Virus record (IMG/VR): IMGVR_UViG_3300006324_000096
Span: 1-21,075 of that record
Source: a virus
Direction: 5' to 3' (one strand)
Length of the DNA stretch: 21,075 nt
The first letter of the stretch is position 1. Each line of letters starts with the position of its first letter. Shown here one piece after another: positions 6,352 to 14,588 of the stretch. The notes below the pieces were generated by a model that searched no databases, was not told where the DNA came from, and was given only the letters and a program-made list of their open reading frames with translations. The position numbers and the translations under genes are program-made.

Positions 6352-7250
6352 TTTATAAACCTGTTTGTTAGTTCTGTTACTAATTCATATTTGTTTGCAA
6401 CATTAGATAAATCTTCGCCATCTCTAAAAGATTGCTTATCTAATTGTTTTGCAGGATCCCCATCAGGCCAAATACGCCAACTGTCGTTATCAACAACATC
6501 AGATAGTACTAAAAGGTTGTCTTTAGATCGAAACCCTAATTCAAATTTTATATCTACAAGATGTATATCAGAAATATTCTTCCAACTATTTTCTATCGCT
6601 TTAAAGGCCGGAATAACAATTTTATTAATAGCACTATCCAACTCGTGTGAATTGAGTAAAGCTAGAGCAGTCATTAGAGGTTTACCTTCAATAGGATCTT
6701 TTGCAGAATACAAGTCCCATCTATCTGGCCATTTATAACCTGGATCTCCAAGTTTAATATATGGATCTGTATATACACCGTCGGCCCATTTACCTTCTAC
6801 TAGATATTTTTCTCTAGCTTCATTTTCATCCATCTGCATAGGTTCATTTACAAGTGGAGGCATTACAACAGAATGTTTATGAAATACTTCCCATATAGGA
6901 TTTACAAAATGATAAGGTGGTGCATAAGCCGTATTATATTCTGGGTTGCGTTTTAAGTAACTTCCATAAGCATAACGTCTAACAACAAACTCAAGTGGCA
7001 ACATATCGCATTCGTTGTGTAGCATTGTACTTGGGTCTGTTTGTTTAATAAAAGATGTAGCTATACCATGTGCATCAAGCATTTTAAATACATTTGATGC
7101 TTGTTTTGTTTTTTGTATTCCTATATCAGTAAGTTCTTCTTTTTGAGCGGCATCACCGCCTGTTAAGAAATTTTTTGCAACCATCTTAACTGTAAAGGGT
7201 TCATCGCCCTTTTGAATTAATTTTGTTTTACCTTCAACTAAAATAGTCAT
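6348..7250 (-). CDS. purC: SAICAR synthetase (PurC), 300 aa
   Basis: Condenses CAIR with aspartate using ATP in de novo purine synthesis (cytosol). Seen: EGKTK at 6-10 at the start, PLEFVVRRYAYGSYLKR at 85-101 (the family's signature, usually PLEVVVRNxxAGS), DIKFELGF at 233-240 followed by LVLSDVVDNDSWRIWP (DEISPDTxRLW in bacterial enzymes), and LDKQSFRD near 270. Length is in the long-form range (~290-300) rather than the 237-aa E. coli type. Marine T4-like phages are known to carry purine genes. It is linked by ATGA overlaps to hemB upstream and the nucleotidyltransferase downstream, so it is co-expressed with replication genes. Confidence 0.93.
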   Translation of the reverse strand: MTILVEGKTKLIQKGDEPFTVKMVAKNFLTGGDAAQKEELTDIGIQKTKQASNVFKMLDAHGIATSFIKQTDPSTMLHNECDMLPLEFVVRRYAYGSYLKRNPEYNTAYAPPYHFVNPIWEVFHKHSVVMPPLVNEPMQMDENEAREKYLVEGKWADGVYTDPYIKLGDPGYKWPDRWDLYSAKDPIEGKPLMTALALLNSHELDSAINKIVIPAFKAIENSWKNISDIHLVDIKFELGFRSKDNLLVLSDVVDNDSWRIWPDGDPAKQLDKQSFRDGEDLSNVANKYELVTELTNRFIK

Positions 7251-8035
7251 ATTAATTTTCTCGCTCCATAAGATATCATATAATCTGCACCAGCTCTTTC
7301 AAAAACATGGTACGTTTCTACTAATTGTTCAGGTGTGCTAATTCCTAACCATTCACCTGATACTTGAAATACACCACAAGGTTTACCTGTGATTTGTTTT
7401 ATAGGTCCTATTAAATCTATACTAGTCATACCTGGTTTAACCATTAATTCATCAGCACCATCGTCTGCATAATTTACTGATTTGATAATAGCTTTATCTC
7501 TATCTGAAACATCTAATTGATAGGGTCTTACTATACCTTTTTCTATTCCCATTACATTACGCCAACCACTATAAAAACTAGATCTAAATTTTGTACTGTA
7601 ACTCATTACAGGAATTTTACTATTAGCATTTTTAATATTTTTAACAGTATTTGGTTGACAATCACTAGGAGCAATTGTGGCCCCAGAAGCATTGTATATT
7701 TCTACTGCTTGTTCCAATAATAGCTCGTCTGTTTTATCTTGATTGCTTGTAACGTTACAATGCCCGTCATGTGTATAAGCACATAAACAAATATCTACAT
7801 TTAGTTTAATATTAAGTTTAGCAAGAGCTTTTGCTGTCTGTGATACTAAAACAAAGTTATTCTTTTCTTTTAGTTTATAATCTGGAATATAAAATAGTAA
7901 AAATTCCTTAACTCCTAAGTCAATATCTTTTTTAACACGTTCAATAACATCTACAGGACCAAAAACTTTGTTATCATTATCTAGTCCCGAATCATGTGTT
8001 GTAGGACTAGAAAATATTGTTTGTACTACTCTCAT
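7247..8035 (-). CDS. hemB: Porphobilinogen synthase / delta-aminolevulinate dehydratase (HemB), 262 aa
   Basis: Would condense two 5-aminolevulinates to porphobilinogen, an early step of heme/tetrapyrrole synthesis. Seen: DICLCAYTHDGHC at 81-93 with three zinc-type cysteines (83, 85, 93), APSD at 122-125, MSYSTKFRSSFY with Lys149, LMVKPGMTSIDL with Lys200 (the two Schiff-base lysines of the family), and FQVSGEW at 223-229. All active-site landmarks are in the usual order. At 262 aa it is shorter than cellular HemB (~325), lacking most of the N-terminal arm that shapes the octamer, and the segment between the Cys motif and APSD is short. The start overlaps the exonuclease stop (ATGA at 8032-8035) and the end overlaps purC. 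The family call is firm; activity is inferred. Confidence 0.92.
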   Translation of the reverse strand: MRVVQTIFSSPTTHDSGLDNDNKVFGPVDVIERVKKDIDLGVKEFLLFYIPDYKLKEKNNFVLVSQTAKALAKLNIKLNVDICLCAYTHDGHCNVTSNQDKTDELLLEQAVEIYNASGATIAPSDCQPNTVKNIKNANSKIPVMSYSTKFRSSFYSGWRNVMGIEKGIVRPYQLDVSDRDKAIIKSVNYADDGADELMVKPGMTSIDLIGPIKQITGKPCGVFQVSGEWLGISTPEQLVETYHVFERAGADYMISYGARKLI

Positions 8036-8562
8036 CGTTTCACCCCAAAGTGTTTATATGTTTGTTGTACACATTTAGCTTGATAGTAACAATCTGCTAA
8101 GGCGTTGTGTGCGTCGCTCTGTATTGCTTTACGAGGGTCTGCAGGCATCATTGCAAACAATGTGCGACTGTCTCTTATTTGCCAGAAGTTCCAAGGTACT
8201 GGCTTACCTAACATTTCGTATAAGTTTTCTAACATACCATAATCAAACATAGGACCTTGAGCCCACAAGTAATCTAAACCAACACACCATTTATTTAGGC
8301 GTTGAGTTAATTCATTTAGGTCAACTCTGTCTTCATCACCTAGAGCTTCATCTCTAATATGTGCTTTTTGTTTAGCCCACCAGTTTAATGTATCTTGATC
8401 GATTGTACGACCTAGTTCGGTTTGGTCATCTACATTAACACGTAGATATAATCCATCATGTGGTTCGTCATCAGTAAAAGGATTAAATTTAATTGCACCA
8501 ATTGTTAATATGGCAGAATTAGGTTTAACTCCTAATGTTTCTAAGTCAATCATTCCATGCAT
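8032..8562 (-). CDS. DEDDh-type 3'-5' exonuclease, 176 aa
   Basis: An RNase H-fold exonuclease, DexA/ExoX/Rv2179c-like, probably degrading DNA or RNA ends. Seen: MIDLETLG with Asp6/Glu8 (ExoI), WAQGPMFDYGML with Asp107 (ExoII), and SDAHNALADC with His152 and Asp157 (ExoIII), so all five DEDDh residues are present. Length is typical of single-domain members; T4 DexA is 227 aa. Its ATG at 8562 overlaps the gp43 stop as TAATG, with GGAGGAG just upstream. An in-frame ATG at 8553 is an alternative. Position directly behind the polymerase fits a role in nucleotide recycling or host DNA breakdown. Confidence 0.85.
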   Translation of the reverse strand: MHGMIDLETLGVKPNSAILTIGAIKFNPFTDDEPHDGLYLRVNVDDQTELGRTIDQDTLNWWAKQKAHIRDEALGDEDRVDLNELTQRLNKWCVGLDYLWAQGPMFDYGMLENLYEMLGKPVPWNFWQIRDSRTLFAMMPADPRKAIQSDAHNALADCYYQAKCVQQTYKHFGVKR

Positions 8563-11234
8563 TATTCTCCTCCTCCAAAATCAAATAGTGTTTGAAAAGT
8601 ATTATGTTGGAGTGTACTTGCTACGTCCCAGTTTAATACGCCAATTAAATTTCCTAGTTTATTATCAATAATAGTTTCTTCCATAGCTTCGTTATCAAAT
8701 GGAAGTTCTTTAAACCAATCAGGTAAACGTAATTCGTCTGTTGGATATGCAACACTTGTATACCCTAATGGATTTTGTTTTAGTTTACAAACAATAACTT
8801 TCATACCATCTACAATCGTTTGGCTATACCTGTCGCCATTCATACGTTTTAATGTATTCCAGTTAATACTTGCTCGAACGTGTCCGGGCATATTTGCTTT
8901 GCCTTGTTTTTCTTCTTTTTTTCTATACTCTGTAACTTTATTAGCACGTTTAGGAGATCCTTTCTCATATCCAGGACGTAACTTAAAGTCTTTTCTAAAT
9001 TCTGTAATACGTTCTAATACTTCAGATTCTTTTTTATCAGTTAATACCATAAGCAATAACTCACTTAAAAAGTTTTGCATAAACTCTGGTGTATCAGAAC
9101 GTTTTAAATCAAGCCCCATGGCTTTTACTTTACCTGGTCCGTCAATATCTTTACGCATACCTTCTTCGTCATAAATTAATGTTGCATAACGTTTCTTTGT
9201 AATATACAATCCGTTTTCTGCAACAATTTCTCTACCTGCTTGAATTACATCTGCACGACCTTTAGGACAATGGAATGCTTTACCCATAAACTCAATAAAT
9301 GTTTTATTAACTTCTTCTGCTACCTGATCATATAATTTAATAACACTTTCTTTAGTCCAAGGTATTGCTCCAGATTCTATTTCTTTTTTCAAAATTGGAA
9401 ATGCAGAAAAGTATGCAGAATCTGTATCTCCGTAAATTATAGCATCACCAACATGGTCGTATGTGCCTGTAATAACTTTATTAGATTCTGCCGCCATATG
9501 TTTTGCAATTTGTCTACCGGTTAATGTAGTTGATTGCCCAAGACGTTTATCAAAAAATCTACAACCTGGATTTAAAAGTGCTCCATATAAACTGTTTAAA
9601 TTAATTTTTTTAACAAGTTGTCGTTTATCCCAATATTCAATTTCAATTTTATTGCCAGCTTCAATGGCTTTTGTTTTCATTTCTTGCAGTTCTTTACGTT
9701 CTGCATACCAACGTTTTAATAATCCAGGTATAACACCATCAAACTCGTTTGTTAAAATAGTTCCGTTTGCTGTTAACATCCAAGGTTTACGACTATCAAA
9801 TATTGCTTTATAAACTTCTGCCGCACTCATTATTTCTGAATCTGCATTTTCCCAATCAATTGTAATGTCAAAGTCTTTACGTTTTTCCATTACAGCTTCA
9901 TATTCTAATGTACCGAAATGTCCTTCCCATGCTCCTGCAAATGATTTTTTCTTTAATGTCATTGCTTCTTCAACCATTGCATCTGTATCAATAGGACGTA
10001 ATTGTCCTACAATAGTTGCTGGGTCCATATTCAATGCTCTAATAACACTTGGATATAGAGAATTTAAATCCATTGAACCTATCCACTTGTGTAAACCTTT
10101 TTTAGGAAATGCAACATAAGCCCCAGCCGCGGTTGCGTGTTCTCTATCATGCTTACTTCTATTAGGTACTTGTAATCCTCTACCATGTGCTTCGTTAATA
10201 ATTGCTTGTTCTGTAACTGCTACTGCACCCATTGTAGTTTGCAGTAATACAGTATTTGCATGAGCTAGTTCATTACTAAGATCAATAAACTTTAATTTTT
10301 GATCTAGTTTGTCTAATAGTGCTACGTCTTGTCTATTATATTCAATAAACTTTTTAAAATCGTTTTTATAAAGTTCGTCTAACGTACCTTCATAAACTGT
10401 TTTCTTTTCACCTATTTCAGCTTCACCAATAGCATCCAGTCTATAAGAATGTGTTTCAGAGTATGTATATTTTCTATACAGTTCTAAACTATCTAAATGC
10501 ACACGCCCTTTTAAATCATATGTTTCAAGTGTACGCCCATATTTTTCATATTCACGTTTCTTAGGTAGTTGTCCCCAAAGACAAAATCGTCTTGTGTCGT
10601 CTTTGCTTAATACTCTGCTTACTCTATTAACTGTATAAGGAATATCATAACCTTCTGAGTTCCAACCACTTAATATATCAGCGTCTTCAATTAAGTCAAG
10701 AAATGTTTTTAACATATCTTCTTCTTTTTCAAATAAATGTGTATTCGGAAAGTCTTTAGTTTGCTCTTTAGCTTCTTCCATTGTAATTGTTTTCGGTGGA
10801 ATTGCTAAAGTAACAAGTGTATCCATCCATTGTAGATGTACACTAATTGCTGTTATTGGCATAAACGGATCTGAAGGATCAGCAAAGCCACGTTCAGGAT
10901 CAAAGTCCGTTTCAATATCCCAAAATGCTACGTTGAGTTTTGGAGCATCTTGATTAAGATAATTTTCACTTAAACATTGGAATATCGGATTTATATCGCT
11001 TTCAAATAATTGCTTTGTATTATTAATAGCGAGTTCTTTGCGGAATTCTTTAGTTGACTTTGATACTATTCTATTTAAAGGATCACCGTAAATGCTTTTA
11101 TGCTTTCCGCGAGGATCTTTATAATAAAATGTATATTTTATAGGATATTCTGTGAAATGTCGTTTTCCTTCTCTGCGTTCTACAACACGGAGTAGGTCAG
11201 CGTCACGATCAAACATAGCGTCTACATAACTCAT
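8562..11234 (-). CDS. gp43: Replicative DNA polymerase, T4 gp43-like family B, 890 aa
   Basis: Replicates the phage genome. Seen: exonuclease motifs FWDIETDF (Asp106/Glu108), WNSEGYDIPY (Asp197) and YNRQDVALLD (Asp303); polymerase motif A SMDLNSLYPS with Asp389, motif B KKINLNSLYGALLN around 542-555, and motif C YGDTDSAYF at 601-609. Length is near T4 gp43 (898). The C-terminus holds QTLFDF, a clamp-binding (PIP-like) peptide, fitting gp45 nearby. All catalytic residues are present, with no intein or split. GAGG lies just before ATG 11234. It leads a chain of overlapping genes through the epimerase. Confidence 0.97.
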   Translation of the reverse strand: MSYVDAMFDRDADLLRVVERREGKRHFTEYPIKYTFYYKDPRGKHKSIYGDPLNRIVSKSTKEFRKELAINNTKQLFESDINPIFQCLSENYLNQDAPKLNVAFWDIETDFDPERGFADPSDPFMPITAISVHLQWMDTLVTLAIPPKTITMEEAKEQTKDFPNTHLFEKEEDMLKTFLDLIEDADILSGWNSEGYDIPYTVNRVSRVLSKDDTRRFCLWGQLPKKREYEKYGRTLETYDLKGRVHLDSLELYRKYTYSETHSYRLDAIGEAEIGEKKTVYEGTLDELYKNDFKKFIEYNRQDVALLDKLDQKLKFIDLSNELAHANTVLLQTTMGAVAVTEQAIINEAHGRGLQVPNRSKHDREHATAAGAYVAFPKKGLHKWIGSMDLNSLYPSVIRALNMDPATIVGQLRPIDTDAMVEEAMTLKKKSFAGAWEGHFGTLEYEAVMEKRKDFDITIDWENADSEIMSAAEVYKAIFDSRKPWMLTANGTILTNEFDGVIPGLLKRWYAERKELQEMKTKAIEAGNKIEIEYWDKRQLVKKINLNSLYGALLNPGCRFFDKRLGQSTTLTGRQIAKHMAAESNKVITGTYDHVGDAIIYGDTDSAYFSAFPILKKEIESGAIPWTKESVIKLYDQVAEEVNKTFIEFMGKAFHCPKGRADVIQAGREIVAENGLYITKKRYATLIYDEEGMRKDIDGPGKVKAMGLDLKRSDTPEFMQNFLSELLLMVLTDKKESEVLERITEFRKDFKLRPGYEKGSPKRANKVTEYRKKEEKQGKANMPGHVRASINWNTLKRMNGDRYSQTIVDGMKVIVCKLKQNPLGYTSVAYPTDELRLPDWFKELPFDNEAMEETIIDNKLGNLIGVLNWDVASTLQHNTFQTLFDFGGGE

Positions 11235-11249
11235 AGTGACGCCTCTTTG

Positions 11250-11570
11250 TTATTTTGTTCGTAGTCCTTTAGGACCGTACCAAAAGTATTCTTTATCATT
11301 TATTGCCTTATCATCTATCCAAACATCGTAATGGGGTTTTCCCATTTTAATTGATGTAAATTTAACTCCCCAGCCTTCTAATTGTGCCTTAGTAAACCCT
11401 TGCCAATCTTTGCCAGACCTTGCACCTCTGGCTGTCCAATAATGTACTTCGTTTCCATCATCAAAGAGTTTATTTAAAATTTCTATTCGTTCCTTAATTG
11501 GTTTACTTTCTTCATAATTACTACCATCAGTATAACATATTGTTCCGTCTATGTCTACCATATAGATCAT
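11250..11570 (-). CDS. Small HAD-superfamily phosphatase-like protein, 106 aa
   Basis: A single-domain HAD hydrolase; the substrate is unknown. Seen: VDIDGT with Asp6/Asp8 (motif I), YWTARGARS with Thr46 (motif II), Lys78 (motif III) and DVWIDDKA with Asp86/Asp87 (motif IV). It has no cap domain, so it may act on large substrates such as nucleic-acid ends or phosphoproteins. T4 polynucleotide kinase has a comparable phosphatase domain, but no kinase is attached here. The start is placed at ATG 11570, which overlaps the preceding stop as ATGA. The frame stays open upstream to 11621, but that part duplicates the neighbour's coding sequence. Confidence 0.8.
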   Translation of the reverse strand: MIYMVDIDGTICYTDGSNYEESKPIKERIEILNKLFDDGNEVHYWTARGARSGKDWQGFTKAQLEGWGVKFTSIKMGKPHYDVWIDDKAINDKEYFWYGPKGLRTK

Positions 11571-11851
11571 AAAAAGAGTCGCCAAATTGCAATACCATTC
11601 ATTATTGAAAACCACGAACATAATAGTATTACAAATGCCGCCTTTCGAATTATTGCACTAACCACGCCCAACATAGATCCAACAAAGTACATCGGAATAA
11701 AAAGTTTAGTTGCAGGGTCAAGTACAGTATAGGTTAATATTGCACTAGCTGAAATCAAAAAAGTTGCCTCAACCATTTCACAATAAAATGCCGTAGGACT
11801 TAATCGATGACTTTCTTTAAGGAAATTTGTTACTTTACTTAAAATTATCAC
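11567..11851 (-). CDS. Small membrane protein, 94 aa
   Basis: Unrecognised. There are about three hydrophobic helices (roughly 27-47, 50-67, 70-92) after an amphipathic N-terminal 20 residues, with little outside the membrane. The start is GTG at 11851, overlapping the DsbA-like gene's stop as GTGA. The end overlaps the HAD start as ATGA. Its length and three helices would allow a holin-like or membrane-modifying role, but no lysis gene is adjacent, so no function is assigned. Confidence 0.7.
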   Translation of the reverse strand: MIILSKVTNFLKESHRLSPTAFYCEMVEATFLISASAILTYTVLDPATKLFIPMYFVGSMLGVVSAIIRKAAFVILLCSWFSIMNGIAIWRLFL

Positions 11852-12108
11852 TTATCTTTGCCAAGCGTAACTATTAATGTTTCCAAGTCGTCAAATGCAT
11901 CTGAATGAGCTTGCCAATCATGTTTATGTGCAATTTTAATTGCTTTATTAATTAAAGCTGGCTTCATATCCAACTCTTCTGCTACTGCTTTTACTGTATC
12001 TTTAAGACCAGCTTGTAGATCTTCAACTTCTTGAAGAACAGTACCTCCTTCGTTGACCAAACGAGTAAGTTTGTCTTTTTCTTCGGGTCCGTATACGCGA
12101 TCACTCAT
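11848..12108 (-). CDS. dsbA: DsbA-like dsDNA-binding / late-transcription accessory protein, 86 aa
   Basis: Probably related to T4 DsbA (89 aa), a small dsDNA-binding protein that acts near late promoters. Seen: a helical N-terminus, a central stretch AVAEELDMKPALINKAIKIAHKHDW that parallels T4 DsbA's region ending in LYHKDN, and an acidic C-terminus; overall size and helix pattern agree. Identity looks low, so the call is provisional. A strong sigma70 promoter lies immediately upstream, with GGAGG five bases before ATG 12108, so it is probably expressed early ahead of gp43. Confidence 0.6.
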   Translation of the reverse strand: MSDRVYGPEEKDKLTRLVNEGGTVLQEVEDLQAGLKDTVKAVAEELDMKPALINKAIKIAHKHDWQAHSDAFDDLETLIVTLGKDK

Positions 12109-12131
12109 GTTTACCTCCAGGTTAATACTAC

Positions 12132-12160
12132 ATTATAGTATACTTTTCGCATTTTGTCAA
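12132..12160 (-). promoter_or_regulatory. Near-perfect sigma70 promoter TTGACA-17-TATAAT
   Basis: The -35 TTGACA is at 12155-12160 and the -10 TATAAT at 12132-12137; both match the consensus, with a 17-nt spacer. Predicted start is near 12125, giving a ~17-nt leader with GGAGG before the DsbA-like ATG. It lies three bases after the stop of the third 2OG-like gene and could drive the gp43-hemB-purC-epimerase run. Confidence 0.88.
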
Positions 12161-12163
12161 GTT

Positions 12164-12697
12164 TTATCTTGCTTGTTCTAATTTAATTGATATATTTCCT
12201 GATATAACAACTCGATTATGTTCACATTCTTGTTTTGGAACGTAATGTGAAACAGTTCCAGGAAATATAATTATTAAACCAGTATTTGGTTTAATATTTC
12301 TTCCTGCCCCCGGAAAAATTAATGGAGCACACTTTGGACAAGCATCTACATAATATATAAATGACCAAAGTGATGGCCAATGGGCGTGTGGATTAGTATT
12401 GTCTCCAGTTTTATAAATTACTCCCCAAGCATCTGTGCAATATGTTTCTCCAGTAGGATATGGATGAACTTCTTGTTTAAGTGTATCTATTGCAAAATCA
12501 ATTATTAGTTTAAAATATTCATTCTTATACATATCCCAAGTAGTCATATCAGCTTTAACGTTTGTTTCGTGATTTTGTTGGTCACCAAGGTCACGTATAA
12601 TATTTGTTAAGAGTTCTTTAAACCCTTCAGCCTTAGGATATACGTTTGTATGTACAACCATTGGTTCTGTAAATAAAAATCGTTCTGAGTTTATCAT
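12164..12697 (-). CDS. 2OG-Fe(II) oxygenase-like protein, paralogue 3, 177 aa
   Basis: Likely a cupin-fold (double-stranded beta-helix) dioxygenase. Seen: NPHAHWPS (His104/His106), DACPKCAP (Cys120/Cys123), GLIIIFPGTVSHYVP (His151), ECEHNR (Cys158, Arg162) and VVISGNIS at the end. Phage-type 2OG oxygenases of this family show PHxH...YYL...FPSWLxHxVxPN...RxSISFN in the same order. HxH replaces the more general HxD. Its ATG overlaps paralogue 2's stop as ATGA. Substrate unknown. Confidence 0.75.
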   Translation of the reverse strand: MINSERFLFTEPMVVHTNVYPKAEGFKELLTNIIRDLGDQQNHETNVKADMTTWDMYKNEYFKLIIDFAIDTLKQEVHPYPTGETYCTDAWGVIYKTGDNTNPHAHWPSLWSFIYYVDACPKCAPLIFPGAGRNIKPNTGLIIIFPGTVSHYVPKQECEHNRVVISGNISIKLEQAR

Positions 12698-13302
12698 AAA
12701 TTTACTGCTACGTTTCCGGCTATTGAGAATCTATTATGATTACATTTATGTGGTGGAACAGCATGAGCTATCCAACCAGGAAATATAATTAATAATCCTG
12801 TTTTAGGAAAATGAAGGTTTGCGTCTTGACAATTTGGAAATACTATCGGTGCACAATCCTTACAAGCATCTATATAGTAAGTAAATGCCCATGTTGCCGG
12901 CCAATGATAATGTGGTTCTAATCCTAATGTCCAAGTTTCTTTAGAAGTGTTAGGCTTATACAATACACCCCAACAGTCAAGTATATATGGATCATTATTA
13001 AATCTATCCATATTAGGAAATAATGGTAGAGCTTCTTTTATTGTGTCTAGAGCAAAGTCTGTTATTTTTTTAAAGTATTCATTGTCTTGAAAGAGTTTAC
13101 GAAAATTAGCTGATTGCGGTCCTTTATTTATTGTTGAGTTTACAAAGGTAGTTTGCGTAGGTTCTTTATGATATGTTTGTTCTATTTTATCGTAGTCTAA
13201 TATAATTTTACTTAATAGAGGCTTTATAGTTTCAGCATCAGGATATGTGGTTGTAAATATATCACCACCTTCTAAAAATTGTTTTGTGTCAGAATTAATC
13301 AT
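12694..13302 (-). CDS. 2OG-Fe(II) oxygenase-like protein, paralogue 2, 202 aa
   Basis: Same architecture as its neighbours: EPHYHWPATWAFTYYIDAC, then CKDC, GLLIIFPGWIAHAVP, KCNHNR and FSIAGNVAVNL. An N-terminal ~100-residue helical part is shared with the other two (TYPDAETIKPLLSKII matches YPGADTVKPFLTQLI in paralogue 1). A ~15-residue insertion (around KPNTSKETWTLGLEP) precedes the HxH. Both ends overlap the neighbouring genes by ATGA, so the three are translated together. Confidence 0.75.
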   Translation of the reverse strand: MINSDTKQFLEGGDIFTTTYPDAETIKPLLSKIILDYDKIEQTYHKEPTQTTFVNSTINKGPQSANFRKLFQDNEYFKKITDFALDTIKEALPLFPNMDRFNNDPYILDCWGVLYKPNTSKETWTLGLEPHYHWPATWAFTYYIDACKDCAPIVFPNCQDANLHFPKTGLLIIFPGWIAHAVPPHKCNHNRFSIAGNVAVNL

Positions 13303-13904
13303 AATTTTATTGCTACGTTTCCTGCTATTGATATTCGGTCATGTTCGCACTTATGCGGACCAACGCTATGTGTTACCCAGCCTGGAAATATAACTAGGTC
13401 CCCTGTTTTTGAGTTAATAGCATTTCTATTGTCAGTATTAGAAAATACTAACGGCGAACAATTTTCACAAGCATCTATATAATATGTAAAAGTCCACGTT
13501 GCAGGTATATGTCTATGTGGATGTAATCTTGGTGTATTAGCTACTCCTGGACCTCTAGATAAAAAAGATTTATTTAATACACCCCAAACATTTATTATAT
13601 AAGGTTCAACAGGCCAACTTGTAATCTTGCTATCATTGTTTTTATATGTTTCTATATCTGGAAATGATGGTGTGCATTCTTTAATAGTTTTTATTACAAA
13701 GTCAGTTATTTTTTTGAAATATGAGTCTTTAAGCATTACTTCTATTGAGTCCAAGGGTACTAACGGTGCCCAAGAAGTTTTCTCTTGCTTGTTATAAGTG
13801 TTTATTAGCTGTGTTAGAAACGGTTTTACTGTATCAGCGCCAGGATACGTATTCTGATAAACTTCACCAATTTCGTTAAATTCTTTTTTTGTTAATGCTG
13901 ACAT
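13299..13904 (-). CDS. 2OG-Fe(II) oxygenase-like protein, paralogue 1, ~201 aa
   Basis: Seen: HPHRHIPATWTFTYYIDACENC, GDLVIFPGWVTHSVGP, KCEHDRISIAGNVAIKL. It has the best match to the general phage 2OG pattern (WVTHSVGP, RISIAGN). The start is taken as ATG 13904; the frame also has a TTG at 13910, two codons earlier. The upstream gene stops at 13914, so either is possible. Fe(II) ligands are predicted as the paired His of PHRH and the His of THSV. The reaction is unknown. Confidence 0.75.
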   Translation of the reverse strand: MSALTKKEFNEIGEVYQNTYPGADTVKPFLTQLINTYNKQEKTSWAPLVPLDSIEVMLKDSYFKKITDFVIKTIKECTPSFPDIETYKNNDSKITSWPVEPYIINVWGVLNKSFLSRGPGVANTPRLHPHRHIPATWTFTYYIDACENCSPLVFSNTDNRNAINSKTGDLVIFPGWVTHSVGPHKCEHDRISIAGNVAIKL

Positions 13905-13913
13905 TAACAATAC

Positions 13914-14570
13914 TTATGTACTGCTATTGTCCTTAGATTCGTCTTCCGACTTATATTGCCATTCGTCAGTATGTCCTACTGTCCATTTATCAGTATTTTC
14001 AACTTTATAATTTTGAGTACAAACTTTAAAGTCAACTGGAAGAGTTTTTCCAGGGATTAAACTTGCGTCTTTCCAAATTATTCTATTATTCGGTTGTGCC
14101 GCAAACTGTCCATTCTCAAGTTTAATAATATTAAATGATTTATGTTCAGCATCATATTCGGAAAAGTTTATATCTGTAGAATTTTTATCAGCATGACAAT
14201 TATCTATAGTAAACATATATTCGCCTTGATGCATTTTACGATCCTTACCATAGAACGAACAAGCACCTAGCATTTGTTTTTCTACTACTGTAAAGTCGTA
14301 GTCAAAGCAATCCCATAGTTGTAAGATATGTAAAGGAAGCTGTTCTCCAAATAATTGTTCTTTCCAAACGAAAGCTGATAGTGGGAGTTTATCGTATAGA
14401 GCACCGTATTCAGTTAATAATGTTTCAAAGTATAATGCTTTTCCTAATACACTTTTTACGCTTATCCAAATACCAGGAGTTACTTCTCCGTGACCTTTCT
14501 CAAGGTCATATAAGTATTCTTTTTTTACAAGTACGTGTATTGGGGGTATAACCCCAACAAGAAAAGCCAT
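13914..14570 (-). CDS. Conserved-type phage protein of unknown function, 218 aa
   Basis: Not recognised. Predominantly beta, with many aromatic residues (ALYFETLLTEYGALYDKLP, LQLWDCFDYDF) and an acidic Ser/Asp/Lys tail. No enzyme motif is visible. ATG 14570 is preceded by GGAG five to six bases upstream and a T4-late-like motif at 14589-14596, so it is probably expressed late and may be a structural or maturation protein. A G/C hairpin (14540-14557) lies just inside the 5' coding region. Confidence 0.6.
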   Translation of the reverse strand: MAFLVGVIPPIHVLVKKEYLYDLEKGHGEVTPGIWISVKSVLGKALYFETLLTEYGALYDKLPLSAFVWKEQLFGEQLPLHILQLWDCFDYDFTVVEKQMLGACSFYGKDRKMHQGEYMFTIDNCHADKNSTDINFSEYDAEHKSFNIIKLENGQFAAQPNNRIIWKDASLIPGKTLPVDFKVCTQNYKVENTDKWTVGHTDEWQYKSEDESKDNSST

Positions 14571-14588
14571 ACGGTCTCCATTCAGATA

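Noticed and set aside
11571-11621. N-terminal extension of the HAD gene
   Set aside because: The extension is the other frame of the upstream membrane-protein gene; ATG 11570 has the ATGA coupling used across this operon.
14540-14557. G/C hairpin near the 5' end of the 218-aa gene as a riboswitch or attenuator
   Set aside because: Only six base pairs, with no conserved riboswitch features or alternative structure visible.
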